Below are positions 20,501-32,497 of a DNA stretch of 64,000 nucleotides, one piece after another. The notes under the pieces were generated by a model. That model saw nothing but the letters and a program-made list of their open reading frames with translations, had not been told where the DNA came from and made no database searches. The stretch comes from Ditylenchus dipsaci (Eukaryota > Nematoda > Chromadorea > Rhabditida > Anguinidae): the NCBI GenBank assembly GCA_004194705.1, contig SADC01000251.1, forward strand, positions 1 to 64,000, written 5' to 3'. A program made the position numbers and the translations under genes. Numbering within the stretch: position 1 is the first letter of the stretch; each line of letters starts with the position of its first letter.

Positions 20501-21368
20501 GCTACAAAATTAATCGAGATGCGGATCACGAAAAATTTATATTTTCTGGTCAACCAGCCAGTTTAAATTTTTTGGCGTGTTTTTCGCGGTGTTTCTGAGG
20601 TTGCAATGTTTAACTTTGCATGCTTTTTTGTCCCTGTTTCGTTCCTTAGTTGGTTTTACATTCCATTTCAAGGGCAGTGATACTTTTTTAAAGATATTCT
20701 TATTACACACAAGACATCAATGCCAATTAAACGAATTAAAGTTCAAAATTATCTATTCGATGTACCATAGATACAAGCTCAAAGAAGAATTCAAGGATAT
20801 TTTTTCCAGGCTCAAGACTTCCCCCAAAAGACAAAATGTACCTAATATGTATTTTTTCAAATTTCTTTGTCGAGCCATATATTTTTTTGAGAAACCCTTG
20901 CTCCTATGTAAATAAAATTTCTTCAGAATGAAAAGTGCGACAAGTAATACCAGTATCGAAATTGCAAAAGATTTTCAAACATTACTCCAAAAGCTGTAGC
21001 TCTCGAGCCTGGAAACATTAGGTAATTGTTGAGAACAGAGAACAGACTAACTACAAAAATGACAAAAATTGTCCAAGAGATGACACGGAACAAAATCTAC
21101 CCACGACAAAAATGATTTTTTTTAATACTGAAAAACAACAGGGGGGACCAAGTTGTTTTACATGAAAAATCGACAATGGGACCAAGCCGTTTTTGGCACC
21201 GGATTCTTAAATAGAGCCGATATCTTCACCCTATATGAGAACGGTCACATTTTTTGACTTGGTTCACCCGGTGTTTTTGTATTTTTTAGGCTTAGGCAAG
21301 TTTAGGCTTAGGCATGATATGACGGACTCAAATATGGGTCTTAGATATTTTGAAGTCCGTCCTAACAA
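20501..21368. other. AT-rich interval, no gene seen
   Basis: No coding exon or delimitable element. The end (about 21290-21365) repeats a GGCTTAGGC motif and the GACGGACTCAAATATG hairpin also seen near 1540. Confidence 0.4.
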
Positions 21369-21600
21369 GTCCTTTCTTAACCTACACGAGCTCTAAACCG
21401 AAACAAAAAGTTTTGTTGACTTTTTAAAAGGTCAACGAAAATCCAAAAATTTGAATAAATTAAAAAATTGTATTTCTAAGTTGAGATTTTAACTGCAACG
21501 GTAATTATAATTAGAATAATTACAAATATTATGGTAAGCTACTCCAATGAATATGACTGAATTTTTCAACTAGCTTTTCAAATTTTTGATAAAATTACAG

Positions 21601-21873
21601 AGTCCAAACAACGATATCATGTCGTTAGAGGAGCAAAAAGAACTTATGGACCCCAAGTTTATAGACAACAACGTCTTCCACCAGCGAGGGCCTAAGTGCA
21701 AGCGAAGTCGCTCTGCGTTTGCTAAAAAGAAGAATTCCAACAGACGCAGAAACATACGTCAATTGATAGCGATAAGAAGAAAGGAGCAGCAGGTACAAGG
21801 AGCTCAGAAAATATACTGTTCTCGATTAAAATTTAAAAGAAATGTTGATTTTTTTGGATATTGTGCCGAATAA
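21601..21873 (+). CDS. Exon of an unrecognised small basic protein
   Basis: An open frame follows the acceptor AAAATTACAG and runs about 90 codons to TAA at 21871-21873. The sequence is strongly basic in the middle (K-C-K-R-S-R-S, then A-K-K-K-N-S-N-R-R-R), with an acidic start (S-L-E-E-Q-K-E-L-M-D) and F-G-Y-C-A-E at the end. I do not recognise it. No upstream exon was found. It converges with the 3' end of the receptor gene (22573). The duplicate at 4332-4546 is frame-shifted and stopped, so if either copy works it is this one. It could equally be a relic carried by the duplicated segment. Confidence 0.4.
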   Translation, partial: SPNNDIMSLEEQKELMDPKFIDNNVFHQRGPKCKRSRSAFAKKKNSNRRRNIRQLIAIRRKEQQVQGAQKIYCSRLKFKRNVDFFGYCAE

Positions 21874-22572
21874 AAAAATTTCTGCAAGAAAATATTCCAA
21901 AAAGCCAAAAAATCATTAAAAACACTGTGTGCCCACTTTTTCGTCTAAATTTTCTCAATATACCATTCTTAAAATTTTCTTCCTTTTCCTTTCAGGATTC
22001 TGAGCTCTTTCGTTTCTTAAAATTTGTCATTTAAACTTCGAGAAAACTAGGAGTCAAGTGCGTTGGCTCCTCTTTGTGACATTTTCAAGCTAATTCTTTT
22101 TAATTTGGGAAAGACGTTTGAGCCAATCTTAACGAGCTCTCACCGATTCTGCGCCTAAGGTTTTTTCTAAGATTGAAAAATTGAAAAAATGTCCTTAAAA
22201 ATATACGTAGGTCAAACTTTAAATTTGTCATACCATGTATCGAAATCCAACTTTGAAGTTTCATATATAAATGCAAATTTACTCAGAATCATCTCCTCAT
22301 TTTTTGACCTTAAGCGCTTCAGCAAGAATTTAGCACCATGTTTTAGCGTAGTTTAAGAGCTACAAAACCTATTTTACAAAACGGCTTTATAAATCTGAGC
22401 TTTTGAGATATGGTCGTTTATAAACTGATCCGACATTACAGAAAGTCTGTTTTACAAAAAACACACAATCAAATTCAATGACGGTATCGGTTCAGACCAG
22501 TTAGTCGACAAGAACCTAATGGTAATCCCTAAATTACGACAAATTCAAAAACTAAATATTTTCTTTATTGTT

Positions 22573-25500
22573 TCAGGCAACCAAATAAGGGGCGGACCAA
22601 AGGACACCGACAATAGTGCCAATCAATATAATGCTAAATACATATAAACATAGTCTGTCAACCACCATTGCGGCATACTTCCAGTTACTAGCTTGGTCAC
22701 CCTCCCTGTCAGTTTCTATCATTCGTCTGGTGATCATCTACAAAGACCCCTATATATATAAACTACTTTGAAAAAATGTAACCTTTAATTCTCTGTGAAT
22801 TTTTGTAGTATTACCAAGACAGCCTGCTGACTCACATCTGTAGTCTGGTGTTTGGCACAATGGATCACCTCATCCAGTGGTACAGAACTGGTGGTCAGCT
22901 TAGTTGTCTTAAACTTGCCCCCTCCGTCAAGGCCTCCGTTGCTCTGCTGACTTCCCATCAGCAACATCTGATGCACTTTTTGCTCGATGTCGAATGATGT
23001 TCTGAAGCTTTGGGAGATTTTCAGTGCGTTAAATTTGCCCTATACAACAATAGGGGCGTTTTTGTCTCTTTTCGGCTTTTTATTGTCGCTCGATTTAATT
23101 TCACTTTTTCCATTTACCAAAATTTAATGCAATGGAAATCGACGCACATTTTTCTAGCACCGAAATACTTTTCTCCAAAACAAAAGTTCGATGAAAAAAT
23201 TAAAAAATTAAATCAAGACTCAACTGTATCTATTTTTCTAATTTTCAGAGGTACAGTCACCTCTCGATACAGTGCTCAAACCTAAAGTTCGATCACGCCT
23301 AGATTCTGTCAATTTTCTTCCTTAATTTTTTAAATATCTTCCTATTTTCCAAAGCCAATACGCGCTTAATTGAGAGCTGCGGATCTTAATGGCAGAACTA
23401 TTATCATTTGCCAAACAAATTAGCAAAATAGAAATTTTTGCTATTTTCGCAACTAGACTGACGAATAAAATTCAGTGAAAATTTTCAAAAATCTAGGCAA
23501 AATATTTTACCCTAGGCAAAGCTTATTTTTAGGTATGAACACTATATTGAGAGGCTACTTATTTTTTCTTTTTTAGATTTTCGGTGGGTTTTAAATTGAA
23601 GCCCCGAGGCTTTATTCAAACAAATACATCAGCTCTAAACTGACTTTATGTTATGCAAAAGCAAACTGTGCCGATAAAAAATTCCGATGTCTTTAAAAAT
23701 CTCATTTACAATTCGGCCAACCGGCATTTATTCAAAGTTACCTGCAAACACCACTCTCTTCAGTCTCTTTGACGTTTCTCATCAAAGATTCACTGTGCCT
23801 TTTTGGCTTAGAGCAAGGCAGCAGAGGGGGCAAACTTTCCCTACAAATTATTGGCAATAAATAATAATTGTTTGCATTTGATATTAATCAATTAACAAAC
23901 CAGGTTAAATTGATACCCGGTCTTTTCATGCGAAGAAAATACGGCAAGTAGTAGAGCAGGATGGTGCGAGCCTACAAGCGTTTCGCTTATAATCAACACA
24001 AATAAACCTAAAAAATGCCTCACAGTTCTGCCCATTTCATGTGTCTCTGCAAAAGGTAGTATGGGCATAAGGTTCAAAATATTTCCATTTCACAAACTAA
24101 CCAGGAGTTCTGTAGTGTAGATTAAGAACATAAACTGTGAATACAGTTGACGCTGTTGTCACAATCATGCAGCTCGAAAAAAAGAGACCTAAAATTATGG
24201 CGAGTGGACGCTAGAGTACCAATGACATTAAACATTTCAACCATTACAGTCAAACCTCGATAAACCGCCACCCTCGATAAGCCTGATTTGGTTGGCCGTC
24301 AGAGAAACTCAACAAAGTTTACCCCGCTAAACCGCCACCTCGATAATCCCCCACCCTTGGATCGGTCCCATGGGGTGGCGGATTATCGAGGTTTGACTGT
24401 ATTTCTGAATTTTTTAAAAATTTCACAAAAACTAAAAAAATCTGATGCAAAACTAGTGAAGAATGAAATGATTCGAAAAATTTGGTCCTGCATCTATTTG
24501 CAGTGTCACACAAGGGTATAAATAGAAAAAGAGCTGTTATAATATTAAGTATAAATCTGACTAACAAACCTAATAAGGGAACAGCTTCTGAAGTTGCCTA
24601 TAAGTAATTTTAATGTTTTATTCGTCTCTTGAGTTGTATTGTGGAGTGGCCATAAGTTCTAATTAGTCTAAAAGTAAATATTTTTGTGGTTCCATATTTT
24701 TTACATCGAACGACGTATAGTGTAAGTGAACTATATGAAAAGCAGATGCAAAATGGGACGATCTAGGCAAAGAAAATAAACCATGGATTTCGACATTTGT
24801 AAAGCAGCACCAATGAGAAAAACAGCTGAAGTTGTCGAGCTAGGATAATGAGGGTTAAGTAAAATAAACACAAGTAGAGTGAGGTGGATAGTATGTGACG
24901 TATTCTCACTAACAAATCGGAATTCTCTAGTAGAGCGGCTCCCTTAAGGCCGAAAATAGGGGGGGAGTAAACCATGTTAGATTGCCTTTTTAAGCTGAGG
25001 TAAAAAAAATTGAAGGTTGAGAGAGAATACAGTAGATAAGTTGACTAAATAAACATTCAAACAACCAAGATGGCTTCCAGACACTCATGTAGCCAAGTGA
25101 AACATTTAAGTACATTTCAATCTCGATATAACACCACTAAAAAAGAAGCAAAGTCAAGAAAACACACTCTCGATATAACACCGCTCTCGGGACCGGCTAT
25201 TGGCGGTGTTATCGAGTTACACCATATTATAAGAGTTCACTACTTACAACCAATATTCTACATAATAGCTTAAACCCATGCAAATATATTTCAAAAATAT
25301 GAAGCCAAACCAGAGCCCCCAAGTAAAAATAGTCCAAAATAAGGTCAAAAGGACCCTAATTGTTCAAAAACTCCTGTTTTTGGGTTTTAATGCAGTTTTA
25401 ACATGAATAAATCAGCATTATCTGATAAAATGAGCCAATGCTAAGAAATTATACCCGAACTGCATAAGCTTTACCTAAGACCAAGTGAAATACCGTCAGC

Positions 25501-28500
25501 ATAGGCACACATCAGGGTCGCACCGGATATCCGTTATCCGGCACTTTTTGACATCCGATAACCGATACGATATTTGTTCATATCCAGAACAGCCGTGACA
25601 CACATATAAAAAAGTGATAATCAGACTCTGTAGAGACACGTGGAGCACACAAAATCAAAAAATAATCGATTTCAAAAGTCAAGTCCGACTTTTAAGACCA
25701 TTCGAGTCAAGTGAAAAGTTGGAAAATGTCGAATTTAAGACCAAAAAAGTAGAAACCAGCTAATAGAGCCAACATCCCTATTTCTAACACGAGCAACTTA
25801 CTGGAGACATGTCTGACAGGATGCTTAGAAAGAAGCAGATTGAAAGAAGAACGGTGATTTCTGCAACATCACTGGTTTAAAAGTAGTTTAGCTGCTGAAC
25901 CTACGAAGAGTGATTTTCTCCCCAGCTTCTGGAGGTAGGGTAAAACCAAGAAGTGACATGGTTGTAGTTACTAAAGCCTATGCCTTTAATTTTTAGCATA
26001 ATTTATAATAATTCGCTTACGTATGCAAGGCATGATTAAATTGAACCCTGCAAATGTTGAACTTGAATTGAAAAGTTGGCTGAGAAAAACAAATTGAGCA
26101 ACCGTAATACAGTGTCCTTCTACGCATGTGCAAATAGAAAGTAAGGTCAGGATAAGGCTCGTTTGGACAACTACAAATTGAAAAGCTGCAATGTTGGGTG
26201 GTGAAATATGCTGAACCCACCAGTCATAAAACTTTCACTCCTTGAAACAGTGGTCACTAAATTAAAAACATGTTTTCAAAGGACCATGGTTTTTGAGCCC
26301 AATGGCATATCCAAAATTTAGCTTAAATTTAAGCAAAGTAAATCTTCGACTTTACCACTTATAAATGAGAATTATCAATTGTTTGTTGAAATTGTGCTTT
26401 AGACCTTAATCGCATAGTTGCAAACAGTCGGTTTATTTTTCCTCGTGTTTTTTAACCAAATATTCTGCAGAAATTATTGTATCCTGAATGCCCTTGTAAT
26501 ACAATTTTTTAACGATACATGAAACATCACTAAAAGTTAACAAAAGCTATTTATACGCGCTTTGTCAGTCAATATAAAAATATCTAATATCTAAATTGAG
26601 TCATAACTCACTTGGCAACGCCCACTCTCCATTAGGAAGGTACTCAGAGATATCAAAGCCGCCTTTGGCTGGTTGAAGATCTATTTTGTAGCCGTTGTAA
26701 GACCACGAACCAAACTAAAATTAAATAAATACAGTTGCGGACAATTGATAGCGGACGGCACGTTTATTATTAGACTTACTGTTTTTTCGTAAAAATTTTT
26801 AAATGCTTTAAAACTCAACAAACTGAGCACTTAAAGGGCTACAATTATAGCCTACTACTTGTTATAAAATATCAATTTTGCGCGATTGCTTGAGGCGGTT
26901 GGAAACCCCCTCGTTTTTTCTCCCGACAATTGATAGCGGACGATTTTTTTTTCAAACTGATTGAGATACAGATAGGTTGAATTTGAAAACCCTGAAAAAG
27001 TGCCGTTTTGCCTTATTTTAAGCCATTTTTCAGGGTTTTCAACTTCAACCTATCTGTATCTCAGCGCAGAGTGGTCCTACGACAACGATCAAAATGTCAT
27101 TTTGTAGAGAAATCATAGAGCTTTCAAAAAATGCAAAAGGGCGTAAATTTCGATTTTTACAATTTTTAGAAACCTCTTAATTATGTGGTCAAACAACCAT
27201 TTTCCTTACATTTTATTTGAATTTGACTAGAAATCGACACTTTTATTTCTATGGTCATAATTTTCGTATAATAATTCAAAAAAAAGTTTGATATACCAAA
27301 TTGTAGCTGGATATGCCACAAAATATTGAATCATTGTTTTTGTTGTATTTGTCAAAGTTGTTGTCAATGAAAATGTTAGAAACTGAATCGTCCGCTATCA
27401 ATTGTCCGCAACTGTAGCTGAGGAAAAAACAACTTATTGCCAAATATCACCTTAAAGAAACAACGTTGCTCGTCGAATGGAAACCTGAAAATTTTTTGAA
27501 TAGCCGATGCAAAGTAGTTTTTCAAACACACCATTTTATGTCTATTTTGCAGCTAATTTTTAAAAATTCCTGGAGGAACCTAAAAATGTTGATTTTCGTT
27601 TTGCACATTATCTAGCTAAAGCTAAACTACCCATGACACATCACCCGTATGATAAACAACCTTCAATTCAAATACTGATACAGGGAATTTACTTGAAAAC
27701 TCTTCAAATTTACCATATTTGTTGGATAAGTACTGTCGAAATTTGCATCTACACTGCAAAACACAGTTTTAAAATTCATAGTTCTAATTGCTTAAAAGAC
27801 CATAACACTTGATAAGCACGCCAATTTGCAAAATTCGAATTCGCCCGAGACCAACCTTATTTAGTCACTAATGTTACCGAGTCACTTATGTGCGTGCATC
27901 ATTCTGATTTTTTTAAAATTTAAATTTTAATAACAACAATAATCAGCGCATAAAAACTGCTGATACGATGCAATGATGTGTGCAGGTTTGAGTTTTCTTT
28001 TACTGAGTTTACTTTTTAGTCAATACAGAATGCCTTTTTGTAATAAATAACTGCAGAGCAACGGAAGATGGCCAACTCATCCAATCTGGCAATGTCAAGC
28101 AATTTTCAGTGCAATACTCAATAGATCAAAGTTTTAAAAAAAATTAAACAGGCAAAAAATAATTCGAAAATTTATTTGTCAGAATTAAGGTGGTCCCGCG
28201 CGATTTCAAAGTTTGCAAACTGATGTGATTTTCAAGTTTCATGGTCCTTGAAAAAGCTACAAAGCCAACCTATTATACAAGAGTACCTGGAAATTGACCT
28301 AATTTAATCTCAAATTAGTAAAGCTTAACTTTTCATACATCTGGTTTCCAGATTTTACCGGCTGGGAACCTAAAAGGTTCTGCTAATTACGTACAATTTA
28401 GACTAGAATTTAAATCAAAAACTACAACCTGACATCAGAAATATTGCCATATTCAGATTGTTCCCATCTAAGTTTGTAGTCATTCCAAGCATAGTCTAGC

Positions 28501-29347
28501 TTAAAACAACCAAACGTTTTTTAAAAAATTATTTGAGTTTTAGCACATCCAAACACTCATGCTATTATTGCTAGATTTAGCTAAATATGTTAATCGTTCT
28601 AAATTTATCATTGAAAATCTTAAACTTTTAATATATGAAACAGATGTATTCGTAAGGTAATCTTCCAATATTTGTACTTTTCGAGAACTTTTTTTCAAAA
28701 ATAAATACTTTTATATTCAAATCATCGGTACTGCATTTGGTTGCATCTGAATATTTCGTTGTATCACCTGTTATTTTTGGGTTGTGGTAAAACGCAAGGA
28801 GATCATTTTTTTTGTAATTTTTCGTAAACCCATCAACTGTTGGCTTACCGAGGGTCAGCTGTATAGTAATAGCTAATTATAAGACTCACCCAGGCATTGC
28901 ACCACACAATTTGATTCTTCTCGTCCACATCAATCAGTTGTTGTAAAGACACTTTTAGGTAAACAATCTAGAAATTTAATTTAATTGGCCTTAACTTCAA
29001 AGATTTCTCATACAGTCAAACCTCGGTTATTCACCATCCCAGCTAACCGCCACCCCAATTTTGCTTTATTTGGCTAAGACTAGCTTAATCTCTTCTTTTA
29101 GCTTCACGCCACCCTAAGGTCAGTCCCTGGGCTGGCGGTTAAACAAGGTTTGACTGTATAGTTTACCACTGGCTGTGAGTGGTTTTCCACCGGTCTTTCC
29201 AAAATATTGTAGTCTCTCATCAAATCATCGTACAACCTACTTTCGTGGTGACTAAATCAGTTTCATGGATTTTTTTTCACAAAATCAAAACAAGTAAACC
29301 TGGAATTCACAGTTGCCGTAAGGCAAAAACCAACTACTAAAATCCAT
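22573..29347 (-). CDS. Nicotinic acetylcholine receptor-type Cys-loop channel subunit, 23 exons
   Basis: Pentameric cation-channel subunit of about 516 residues. Exons (minus): 29347-29300, 29251-29167, 28967-28890, 28499-28429, 28369-28339, 28286-28270, 27753-27714, 27660-27631, 27579-27532, 27484-27451, 26714-26608, 26529-26503, 26170-26103, 26047-26021, 25970-25905, 25860-25802, 24597-24570, 24188-24102, 24046-24024, 23971-23917, 23840-23742, 23039-22783, 22737-22573. Landmarks: short signal segment, [18 protein letters not shown], a Cys-loop with 13 residues between cysteines (C-K-I-D-I...E-Q-R-C), F-G-S-W-S-Y, P-N-E-P-Y-P-D, G-E-K before M2 (cation selectivity), M2 [13 protein letters not shown]3 [13 protein letters not shown], a long intracellular loop, [10 protein letters not shown] and M4. 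Wording recalls the nematode ACR-16/EAT-2 kind. Most splice phases fit. Single-base breaks occur in T/A runs of exons 1, 9 and 22; the exon 20-22 joins are uncertain. Introns carry several MITEs. Confidence 0.95.
23254..23555. mobile_element. Degenerate CAGTC-type MITE in receptor intron
   Basis: Left end TACAGTCACCTCTCGATAC; right end CTATATTGAGAGGCTA is its worn inverse. Lies in the intron between the last two intracellular-loop exons. Confidence 0.55.
24247..24399. mobile_element. 153-bp CAGTCAAACCTCGATAA MITE, TA-flanked
   Basis: Ends CAGTCAAACCTCGATAAACC and its inverse, with TA at 24245-24246 and 24400-24401, inside the intron between receptor exons 17 and 18. Non-coding. Confidence 0.9.
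26732..27414. mobile_element. 683-bp TA-flanked element in receptor intron
   Basis: Ends CAGTTGCGGACAATTGATAG and its inverse, TA on both sides, enlarging the intron between exons 10 and 11. The interior pairs GTTGAATTTGAAAACCCTGA with its inverse around 26970-27050 and shares sequence (GACTAGAAATCGACA...GGTCATAA) with the fold-back at 16601-17988. Confidence 0.88.
29013..29156. mobile_element. 144-bp CAGTCAAACCTCGGTTA MITE, TA-flanked
   Basis: Ends CAGTCAAACCTCGGTTATTC and the inverse ...AACAAGGTTTGACTG, with TA flanks, inside the second receptor intron. Same family as 24247-24399. Confidence 0.88.
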
Positions 29348-30381
29348 CTTGCAGGCAATAATAGGTCTCTTTCAAACGCACGACGCGTATCCCCCCGCAA
29401 AGTTGGCCAAAAAAGCATATTGATCTCATGGATTTAACACTCCTACTTGTTCTTCACACATCTCATACAAAATAAAAGAAGAAGTAACTAAAAGAAGATG
29501 TTTATTATTCAATGAATAAATGACTGCCATTGCTGGAAGTTCGGAATTTGTGTCCACCCTGAAGACAAAGGGTGGGAGAAAAAGAGCAATACATAAATCA
29601 AAATGTCTTCCTAATCCCTCACTAACAAATAGCATATTTTTTGGCTGGAAATCAATAGATTAGGCTAACAAATTATTTAACTTTGTTAACATAACAATAG
29701 TAAGTAAATATCCCTGATAAATCTTAAAGGAAGATAATCGAATCTCTCCACTTTCTGCTGAAATTTCTCAGCTTTTGCTTTTTAGAAAGTCCCCTATTAT
29801 GCTAAAATGTCTTCCTGTATCTGAATTCGTGGAGATCTGACCGAAATAATTTTTATGAGCTAAGATATATATTAAAGTGGGGAAGTGGTGGAAACTTCTC
29901 TCTGATATTCTTAAAATAGCAATATCTCAACCTATGAAAATCATTTCGATCAGATCTCAACAAATTCGGAAGACATTTTAGGGAGCACTTTATTTTTACC
30001 AATCACTCAATTAACCTTGACCCCCACCAGCTTGGGGGACCAAGGCAAAAAATTTCCATTTTTAATACCAATTACTTTTTTCATAAAAACAATCAAAAAA
30101 TGCAACTATATTGTTTTTGAGACCTGTTTTTTAAGATTTTAAAATGAAAAATTTCAAATGAAAATTTTTCGCCTTGGTCCTCCAAGCTGATTTACTGGTG
30201 GGGGTATAGGTAAATTTAGCCCATTAAAGCAAAATCTAAAAAACATTTCAGCTTTTTAATATGAGATTTGAAAAAGCGGATACATTTCAGCAAAAAGAGA
30301 AGACTTTTTAGCTACAAGCGGAGATTTTTCAGATTTATCCAATTTCAAAAGTTTAAAAAAGCGTTAGTTTTTTTACAACTA

Positions 30382-31169
30382 CCTGGTGGACAAAAAGTCC
30401 TTGGACAACTTTTGAGCTCACTTTTTAAAATAAAAATTTAACGATGAGAAAATTCCGAAAAATAGGTTTTGTAGCCCTAAACCTCCTCTTTCAAATAGCA
30501 TATTGTTTTTAGCTTCACTATTTTGGATAAGTCACCATTTGGCTCCAAACATTTGTCTGGTCATTTTGAGAAGGTTACTAACGTTTCATCACTTTAACTG
30601 GTCAAATGTTTTATTGAATTTTGAGCTTCACGACAAAATTCTATCACCATGTTGTAGCGCAGCTCAAGAGCTACAAAACCCATATTACAGAATGATTTTT
30701 GAAGATCTGAGTGTTGAGATATGGTTTTTTGAAAAAAATCAATTTCTTAAAAATGACTAAAATCCGAAAAATTGGCAAAAACTTTCATTTTGGTCATTTT
30801 TTAAGAAATTGATTTTTTTCAAAAACCATATCTCAACACTCAGATCTTCAAAAATCATTCTGTAATATGGGTTTTGTAGCTATTGAGCTGCGCTACAACA
30901 AGGTGATAAAATTTTGTAATGACGCTTAAAATTCAATAAAACATTTGACCAGTTAAAGTGATGAAAACGTTAGTAACCTTCTCAAAATGACCAGACAAAT
31001 GTTTGGAGCCAAATGGTGACTTATCCAAAATAGTGAAGCTAAAAACAATATGCCATTTGAAAGAGGAGGTTTAGGGCTACAAAACCTATTTTTCGGAATT
31101 TTCTCATCGTTAAATTTTTATTTTAAAAAGTGAGCTCAAAAGTTGTCCAAGGACTTTTTGTCCACCAGT
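30382..31169. mobile_element. 788-bp palindromic element unique to copy 2, TA-flanked
   Basis: Ends CCTGGTGGACAAAAAGTCC and the inverse. Arms of nearly 390 bp match almost throughout. Flanked by TA (30380-30381, 31170-31171). Copy 1 (near 6785) lacks it. Both strands give near-mirror reading frames; no real coding capacity. Confidence 0.9.
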
Positions 31170-32497
31170 TAGAAATAACAATACACTAAAACTGAAATTT
31201 TAACTTGAGTGCTTTTTCAAAATAAAACAGGAACGCACAAGTAAAATAGAGAAGTAAAAAACTATGTGCCGCCATTCAATGTGGATTTTTAAAAAATCAA
31301 CGGAACGACGAAGTCAAAAAACTGACAGGCCCTTTACTCCGTCACTCGAATTTTTCCAAACACCCTACAGGGAAGAGGTGACATTTGGGGGTGGTTTTTT
31401 AGACAATATACAGAGTCCTCCAAATTTATAGGCACTTTTAGTTTTGCCCATATCTCTTCGAATTTATCGAGTTTTGAAAAGATGTTTTTTTGTTCGATAG
31501 CCAACTCTCCGGGCAGCTTATTGGTACTACGTTGATTATTTTTCGTTGATGTTGTCATCGTTTCCGGTCCTGTTGTAATTTTTGTTTGATTTTTGGTTGA
31601 AAATGAATTAAATTAAACAATATTTTTGGACTGTGATCTGATATGGAATGCATGGGTCGCCTGCATGAGTTTCGAGTCGAGCAACGAAAAAAAACCAAAG
31701 ACACGACAGAACACCATAGAATGAGCAAATCTACGAAGATGGAACAAATTCTCTGGAACCGGGAGCGCTCATTTATTTAATTGATTTTCAACCAAAAATC
31801 AAACAAAAATTACAACAGGACCGGAAACGATGACAACATCAACGAAAAATAATCAACGTAGTACCAATAATTTGCCCGGAGAGTTGGCTATCGAACAAAA
31901 AAACATCTTTTCAAAACTCGATAAATTCGAAGAGATATGGGCAAAACTAAAAGTGCCTATAAATTTGGAGGACTCTGTATATTGCATTATTTCTCACTTT
32001 TGATCTATCTCAAGACAATCTTGACAATCAAAAGATCTCGCCCATTTTTCGAACGACTGATTTTTTTTATGGAGAGAATGTTTTTTATGTCGGGAGGTTT
32101 CGGCCAAGTAGAAGATTATACTTAGTCAGGGCACTATAAATTGATGACCATTACTTGAGCTCAGGTTTTTTATTTTTCAAATACCACTCGATAAATGTCT
32201 CGCCCCTTCAAAATAGTGACTTATTTGCTGAGACTTTTAAAGTTATTTTTTTTCTAAAATACAACAAAAAAGTTATTGGCCAAAACAATTGTTTACCCAC
32301 AAAAGTGCATATATTCCAAAAAATTATCTTTTTTCTTCTTTTTAATCCCTTGTCTTCTGGCACTTGCTTGCTGGAAGACACCCTTTCCTAGGACCCTAAA
32401 ACCACTCCCACCACGTGGGATCATCTGTTTTGGTCATCTATTTTGTCGAGCATTTAGCAGAGCCACTTTACAAGTGTGTCAATTTGACTCGCTTTGA

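Larger units (their letters stand above)
21369..32497. repeat. Segmental duplication, copy 2 (carries the receptor gene)
   Basis: Aligns with copy 1 (1707-9806) on both sides of the receptor gene: 21369-22676 to the left and about 29665-32497 to the right. It lacks the six insertions of copy 1 and has one of its own (30382-31169). It holds the unknown basic exon, the complete receptor gene and the shared inverted repeats at 29750-30210 and 31405-31975. Confidence 0.9.
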
